Below, piece after piece: positions 5,801 through 8,561 of a DNA stretch of 8,561 nt. How positions within the stretch are numbered: the first letter of the stretch is position 1; every line of letters starts with the position of its first letter. The position numbers and the translations under genes are program-made. Source of the stretch: Planctomycetota bacterium (GTDB taxonomy: Bacteria; Planctomycetota; MHYJ01; WSZJ01; JACPWG01). Location: positions 1 through 8,561 of the forward strand of contig JACRIP010000282.1 in NCBI GenBank assembly GCA_016220045.1, given 5' to 3'. Under the pieces are notes generated by a model. That model did no database searches. It was not told the origin of the DNA and saw only the letters and a program-made list of their open reading frames with translations.

Positions 5801-7694
5801 GGCCCTGCAGCAGCCGCTCCTTGTTCGCGACGTATTCGACTTCGCCCGACTCGCGATCGACCAGCAGGCGGAAGGTGTCCATGCGCAGGAGCGTGCCGTC
5901 GGAGGCGGTGATTTCGGTCGGATACTGGTCGAGCACGCGGAAGCCGAAATCGTCGAGCATGGGGACGACTTCGGAGAGGAAGAGCCGGCCCGGGCGGTAG
6001 AGGCGCAGGCGGACTTCGTCGGGCGCGGCGGCGCCGGGGAGCAGGTCGAACTGGATGGTGCCGGTGGCGCGCAACAAGTGCAGGTGGACGACGTCGCCGG
6101 CGGCCTCGGAGGGCTCGGTGGAGCGCATGTACTCGGGCGGGAAGGCATCGGCGTACTCGGCGTAGAGCTGCTTGACGCGCTCTTCCTCGAGGGTGATCGA
6201 GAGGAAGACGCGCAGGCGCTCGCGCCAGGGGGTGCAGACGGAGATCAACTGCGCGGGCAGCCGCTCCTCGAGCCCCTCGTCGGCGTTGGCGCAGCCGGAG
6301 AGGAAGAGGTAGACCGAGACCGTCTGCCCCTTTCCGGTACCTACCTGATAGTCGCAGTAGCCGGCCTGAAGCTGCTCGGTGACCAGGCTGCGCAGGCGTT
6401 CGAGGATGGTCTCGGAGAATTCCTCCTTGATCACCGCGGCGAAGACGTGGGCGTTCTTGCGCGCGGCGTCGATGTCCACGTGGGCGACGATTTCGCGGCG
6501 CGCCTCGGCGTCCATCAGCTTGCGCATCAGACAGAGGAGCTGCGCGTCGGTCGCCTCGAAGAGGTACTCCATCGGCGCGGCGTTGAAGGCGTTCGTCAGC
6601 GCCTTGTAGAGGTAGGTGCCGGGCCGCACGTCGTCGGCGCGGTAGAGGAGTTCGAGCCGCTTGCGCAGGAGGGGCATGCTGGAGCGGAGCTCGGCGAGTG
6701 CACGGCGGGTGAAGAGCCCGACGAGCAGGAGACCGCCGGCGGGGCGGCCGTTGTCGTCGAAGCGGCGGAAGCAGGCGGCGTCGAGCTTGCCCGGCCGGTG
6801 CATGGAGGATTCCTGGTCGCACTTCCAGACGCGCAGCACCGGGGTGCCGGCGGCCGGGGCGGCGAGGAAACGGCGGGCGTGCTCGTAGAGGGCGTCGCCG
6901 GCCGGCAGGATGGCGGCGGCGGCGCCCAGTGCGGCGCCGGGGGCGGGGGCGCCGGCGCTGAGTTCGGCGCCGGCCATGAAGAGGAAGCGGTCGTCGAGCA
7001 GCCAGTTGAGGAATTCTCTCGCCTCCTCGATCTCGGCGGCGGCCGGTCCGCGGGCGGAGGTGGACTGCGCCTGGAACTCATAGGCATTGGCTAGGTCGCG
7101 CAGGGAGCGCCGCACGCGGTTGTAGTCGCGCACCGCCTGCATGGACACCTCGAGCCGGGCGCGAATCTCGGCGGCGATCCGCTCGCGTTCGGCGGGACCG
7201 CGCGCGCCGGTGAGCAGGAAGCGCGTGCAGGATTCGCTGACGTGATCGGGGGCATCGGCGCCGCGGAGCGACGTGATCCGGCCCTGCGCGTCGCGCGCGC
7301 TCCAGACGATGACCGTAACGCCCGCGACCTCCTTCAGCCCCGCCGCGGCAAACCCCATGCGCAGCGTGTCCACGATGAAGGGCTGGTCGGTCATGCAGGT
7401 CTCGACCGCGACCACCTCCTCGAGCGGATCGAGGGCTTCCTCCTGCGGCGCCGTCACGCGCAAGAGCAGCTCGTCCGGGCTGCGACGCGCCGCGAAGGAG
7501 CACATGCGCCCGAGCGTGCCGCCCATCTGCGGATCGGAGAGCCGGCGCGTGTAGCGGTCGTCGGCACGACGCAGGAACAGGCGCGCGAACTCGGCGAGCA
7601 TCTCCGGCGTAAGGCCTGCGCCCTGCGCCGCCTGGGACATCGCAGAGACCAGATCCGGGCGCCGCTCGGTGGATTCCACGGGGTTCGCAGCCAC
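2886..7694 (-). CDS. Large NAD-dependent glutamate dehydrogenase (about 180 kDa class)
   Basis: Oxidatively deaminates L-glutamate to 2-oxoglutarate and ammonium with NAD+, a catabolic cytoplasmic enzyme linking amino acid breakdown to the TCA cycle. At 1602 residues it has the normal length of the large (L_180) class. The N-terminal part carries ACT-like regulatory modules: about 95-200 (DQPFIVDTLRMG), about 400-500, and about 540-600 (LRLYRPGRLFLSEV). The catalytic core shows GGIRWSDR (808-815), VPVGAKGG (838-845) with Lys843 as probable catalytic or substrate lysine, DKGTAHLSDTAN (906-917), the dinucleotide-binding GIGDLAGDVFGNG (975-987), NGGIGTYIKAS (1089-1099) and GEGGNLGMTQRARIEYAL (1127-1144). 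LA in the nucleotide loop replaces the common MS. A long C-terminal helical domain completes the class. GTG 7694 is chosen because GGGAG lies ten bases upstream and the N-terminal sequence aligns there. Its wobble base shifts from mostly C in the first half to mostly G in the last quarter. It is divergent from the PilZ gene and upstream of dtd. Confidence 0.97.
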   Translation of the reverse strand: MAANPVESTERRPDLVSAMSQAAQGAGLTPEMLAEFARLFLRRADDRYTRRLSDPQMGGTLGRMCSFAARRSPDELLLRVTAPQEEALDPLEEVVAVETCMTDQPFIVDTLRMGFAAAGLKEVAGVTVIVWSARDAQGRITSLRGADAPDHVSESCTRFLLTGARGPAERERIAAEIRARLEVSMQAVRDYNRVRRSLRDLANAYEFQAQSTSARGPAAAEIEEAREFLNWLLDDRFLFMAGAELSAGAPAPGAALGAAAAILPAGDALYEHARRFLAAPAAGTPVLRVWKCDQESSMHRPGKLDAACFRRFDDNGRPAGGLLLVGLFTRRALAELRSSMPLLRKRLELLYRADDVRPGTYLYKALTNAFNAAPMEYLFEATDAQLLCLMRKLMDAEARREIVAHVDIDAARKNAHVFAAVIKEEFSETILERLRSLVTEQLQAGYCDYQVGTGKGQTVSVYLFLSGCANADEGLEERLPAQLISVCTPWRERLRVFLSITLEEERVKQLYAEYADAFPPEYMRSTEPSEAAGDVVHLHLLRATGTIQFDLLPGAAAPDEVRLRLYRPGRLFLSEVVPMLDDFGFRVLDQYPTEITASDGTLLRMDTFRLLVDRESGEVEYVANKERLLQGLRAIFERHMISDPLNRLMLRPGLTWEDVDCLRAYLGYSLQIGPFFAADVAQRVLSAHPVLTGALVDLFQARFNPRFGAADGPGRKQRMESARRAVTEGLARIQDAAEDRVLRTFLNLIDATRRTNAFQPARKGHYLSFKFECAKLDRCPEPRPLFEIYVHHAEMEGVHLRGGRVARGGIRWSDRLEDYRTEIFGLMRTQMVKNVLIVPVGAKGGFVVKGKPPAGMDRKAYGDAMYKVLIRGMLDITDNRVAGAPVRPADVVCHDEYDPYLVVAADKGTAHLSDTANALSAEYGFWLDDAFASGGSAGYDHKIEGITARGAWACVRHHFAEIGLDPERDVIRVVGIGDLAGDVFGNGALRSRTMKLVGAFNHLHIFLDPDPDPAASFAERERMFRLPRSSWTDYQKAVISSGGGVWLRTEKAVPLSPEVQRMLGVKAATLPGSEVVKRLLTLDVDLLYNGGIGTYIKASDETSAEVGDKVNDPVRVDARDVRAKVIGEGGNLGMTQRARIEYALRGGRVNTDAIDNSGGVDLSDHEVNLKILVGPLTAAGEMTRAERDKLLRELCPEVCGKVIDDNAAHSLMLSLDELRSRHDPYRFLRTVEFLEQKGVMTAELERLPLLPQLQGRGMDKGFARPELSRLDAFVKMYVFGELVKLEVGNFPHCEEMLADYFPAAIYEQHRKTIERHLLLREILATVWTNRLVQFAGGAFFPDLMLDTERGAVDVALAYGAAEAWLDGAAQRSALLALSGKGAPAAAIYAGLVAVEDGLREATSWLLHFYPGAQLAERIGNVQELDRSAQAYRTARACVRKSLAEAAPSAEQRIERETAALVKAQLPAGAAAEVAFATQWSKAFPVAELARRAGSDVCEVARTYLTCGQHTGLNALVLRIGRQVATDPYEAQALRSLRASLLRTLLALAEKALARGLEATLKREAAFAEVGVAVTRIKEKNAPVSVPMLVVLGERLHKALARV

Positions 7695-7757
7695 GCCGCA
7701 GGTTCTCCCGCAACGGAGTCAGGGGGACGGATCGCGGTGTTTCCATGAGGGGCGGGC

Positions 7758-7763
7758 ATGATA
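7758..7763 (-). promoter_or_regulatory. Candidate -10 box for glutamate dehydrogenase
   Basis: On the minus strand TATCAT (7763-7758) matches the -10 consensus at five of six positions. It would give a start near 7751 and a leader of about 57 bases to the GTG at 7694. No good -35 lies 16-18 bases upstream; the sequence there is around TGGTTC. A regulated or activator-dependent promoter is therefore possible, as is a different promoter further right. Confidence 0.33.
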
Positions 7764-7903
7764 CCCGTCCCCAGGCCGGGGAACCAGAAAAAAGGCCCCG
7801 GCGCGGCGCGGAGGATTCCCCGCCCGCGGCCTTGGGCCGCTGCGTGGCCGAGCGGCGGGCGGAGTTCGCGCCGCCCGACCGCGCCCTGGGCCCGCGGACG
7901 AGG

Positions 7904-7933
7904 GCAGCGAAATCAACGAATTATTCGCACTGC
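7904..7933. promoter_or_regulatory. Inverted repeat abutting the PilZ promoter, possible operator
   Basis: GCAGCGAA (7904-7911) is mirrored by TTCGC-a-CTGC (7924-7933) with one extra base. Inside it lies the odd-centred palindrome CGAAT-T-ATTCG (7917-7927). The element ends two bases before the -35 hexamer at 7936, a usual place for an activator or a repressor. The AT-rich centre contrasts with the surroundings. No known factor is recognised. Confidence 0.33.
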
Positions 7934-7935
7934 AC

Positions 7936-7963
7936 TTGACCCGGCAGGAGATTCGCGTATAAT
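7936..7963 (+). promoter_or_regulatory. Strong sigma70-type promoter for the PilZ gene
   Basis: TTGACC (7936-7941, five of six matches to consensus) and a perfect TATAAT (7958-7963) are separated by 16 bases. In a genome this rich in GC such a pair is very unlikely to be chance. Transcription should start near 7970 and produce a leader of roughly 145 bases before ATG 8116. This is the best promoter in the window and implies steady, possibly high, expression of the PilZ protein. Confidence 0.8.
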
Positions 7964-7992
7964 CCCCGCCCTCGTTGGGGATGGGGGATTTC

Positions 7993-8024
7993 CCGCCGGA
8001 CGTTGTGGCGCCGTGCTCCGGCGG
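7993..8024 (+). other. Hairpin in the PilZ mRNA leader
   Basis: CCGCCGGA (7993-8000) and TCCGGCGG (8017-8024) form a perfect 8-bp stem with a 16-base loop that itself holds the palindrome GGCGCC. It begins about 23 bases after the predicted transcription start and ends about 90 bases before the start codon. It does not look like a terminator, since no T-run follows. I do not recognise the cyclic-di-GMP riboswitch consensus around it. Its role is unknown. Confidence 0.35.
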
Positions 8025-8115
8025 CGCCGGCCACCCCGTGCATCGTCTCGGTGCCTTCCCCCGGCCTCGGGCCCGCTTCCCGTAACCGCCACCCTATCCT
8101 TGGAGGCTCTCACCG

Positions 8116-8561
8116 ATGTCTGAGGCCGACGATCGTCGCACCGCACCGCGCACCCCGCTCAAGAAGTACTTCGTGCACTTCTCCCGCGACACCTTCCTGT
8201 CGCGCATCGGCCTCGGCAAAAAAAACCAGGCCAACCTGGTGAACGCGAGCAAGGCGGGCATCCAGGTCTTCGGGACGGAGCAACTGAATAGCGGCGAGCG
8301 CTTCCGCTTCGTCCTCGAGGGCAAGGAGGCGGCGGGGCAGAAGTTCAACTTCGTGGGCACGGTGAGCTGGTGCCGGCGGGACAAGGAAGCGCGGACGTTC
8401 TTCAAGGCGGGGATCAAGTTCGAGGACATGAGCGAGGCGCAGTTGGACGCGTTGCAGGAGATCCTGGACGCGCAGCCGGCGCGGGCGGACGCGAGCGCCT
8501 CGGGTCCGGTGGCGGCACCGGCGGCGGCGGCGCCCCTGAAGTCGGCGGCGAAGCCCTTTGC
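8116..8561 (+). CDS. PilZ-domain protein, 3' end outside the window
   Basis: A probable cyclic-di-GMP receptor, with 148 residues visible and no stop before the window ends. The N-terminus carries the PilZ signature in both halves: RxxxR as R8-TAP-R12 and (D/N)xSxxG as NASKAG (43-48), separated by the usual 30 or so residues. Beta-strand-rich sequence follows, with GERFRFVLE (60-68), FVGTVSWC (79-86) and FFKAGIKFEDM (95-105), and the helix SEAQLDALQEIL closes the domain near residue 117. The remainder is an Ala/Pro-rich linker running off the edge, so a second domain or a disordered tail may follow. ATG 8116 is preceded by TTGGAGG at 8100-8106, nine bases away. There is no signal peptide or membrane segment, suggesting a cytoplasmic adaptor that changes partner activity (motility, polysaccharide export) on ligand binding. 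An A8 run at 8218-8225 within codons 35-37 is unusual for this sequence. Partners cannot be named from this window. Confidence 0.9.
   Translation, partial: MSEADDRRTAPRTPLKKYFVHFSRDTFLSRIGLGKKNQANLVNASKAGIQVFGTEQLNSGERFRFVLEGKEAAGQKFNFVGTVSWCRRDKEARTFFKAGIKFEDMSEAQLDALQEILDAQPARADASASGPVAAPAAAAPLKSAAKPF

Larger units (their letters stand above)
7695..8115. other. Divergent intergenic control region
   Basis: This 421-base region separates two genes transcribed away from each other and holds no credible gene. The open frames in it lack ribosome binding sites and family resemblance. It contains candidate promoters in both directions and several GC-rich inverted repeats: GCGGCC-ttg-GGCCGC at 7826-7840, nested inside CCGCCCG (7820-7826) pairing with CGGGCGG (7856-7862), and CCGCG/CGCGG around 7879-7898. 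An A6 run at 7788-7793 reads as T6 toward the glutamate dehydrogenase. The only AT-rich patch is 7910-7963, where the rightward promoter sits. Confidence 0.7.

Noticed and set aside
3916..6822. A 968-codon minus-strand open frame inside the glutamate dehydrogenase
   Set aside because: It is an out-of-frame shadow, rich in Arg and Pro with no recognisable domain, produced by scarcity of stops in very GC-rich DNA. The 1602-residue frame carries all the motifs.
4683..7094. An 803-codon plus-strand open frame antisense to the dehydrogenase
   Set aside because: Its composition mirrors the sense codons (many Val, Glu, Ala, Gly), there is no ribosome binding site at its start, and no family is recognised.
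7970..8100. Cyclic-di-GMP (GEMM) riboswitch in the PilZ leader
   Set aside because: It would fit the biology, but the conserved core sequences I know for GEMM-I are absent. Only a simple GC-rich stem is visible.
7758..8123. Plus-strand 121-codon open frame between the two divergent genes
   Set aside because: There is no ribosome binding site, the composition is Arg/Pro/Ala-rich, and it would start far upstream of the strong promoter at 7936-7963. No resemblance to any family.

Overview
The window is very GC-rich and densely coding, with five protein genes (the last cut by the right edge) and one large intergenic control region. The gene set is a GT21/HpnI-type glycosyltransferase, a DUF4058 protein, D-aminoacyl-tRNA deacylase, a 1600-residue NAD-glutamate dehydrogenase and a PilZ protein. 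Together with the codon bias, it suggests a free-living high-GC Gram-negative-type bacterium, probably from a little-cultured lineage such as a deltaproteobacterial/Myxococcota-, Planctomycetota- or Acidobacteriota-like group. No rRNA or other phylogenetic marker is present, so this placement is weak.

Layout. 1-134: short upstream stretch with a weak promoter-like box and overlapping palindromes; a reading frame entering from the left may end in a GTGA overlap with the first gene. 135-1418 (+): membrane-anchored family-2 glycosyltransferase of the ceramide-glucosyltransferase/HpnI type. 1415-2209 (-): DUF4058 protein, converging on the glycosyltransferase so that one CTAG supplies both stop codons. 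2210-2313: short gap with a 9-bp-stem hairpin behind dtd and a promoter-like pair for DUF4058. 2314-2763 (-): dtd. 2764-2885: a tandem 10-bp repeat array running into the dtd ribosome binding site. 2886-7694 (-): large NAD-dependent glutamate dehydrogenase. 7695-8115: divergent control region with a near-consensus sigma70 promoter firing right and a weaker -10 box firing left. 8116-8561 (+): PilZ-domain protein, open at the right edge and easy to miss because it has no stop inside the window.

How the genes relate. The dehydrogenase, dtd and DUF4058 lie in line on the minus strand with gaps of 122 and 104 bases, so read-through is possible, but the hairpin and a separate promoter suggest at least partial independence. 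They do not form an obvious pathway: catabolic deamination of glutamate, proofreading of mischarged D-aminoacyl-tRNA, and an unknown. The glycosyltransferase (membrane lipid glycosylation) and the PilZ protein (cyclic-di-GMP response) each belong to other functions. I see no mobile element, CRISPR array, tRNA or rRNA, and no convincing new defence or biosynthetic system. The most unusual signals are a switch within genes from C-ending to G-ending synonymous codons, the tandem repeat in front of dtd, and a PD-(D/E)XK-like residue pattern in the DUF4058 protein.
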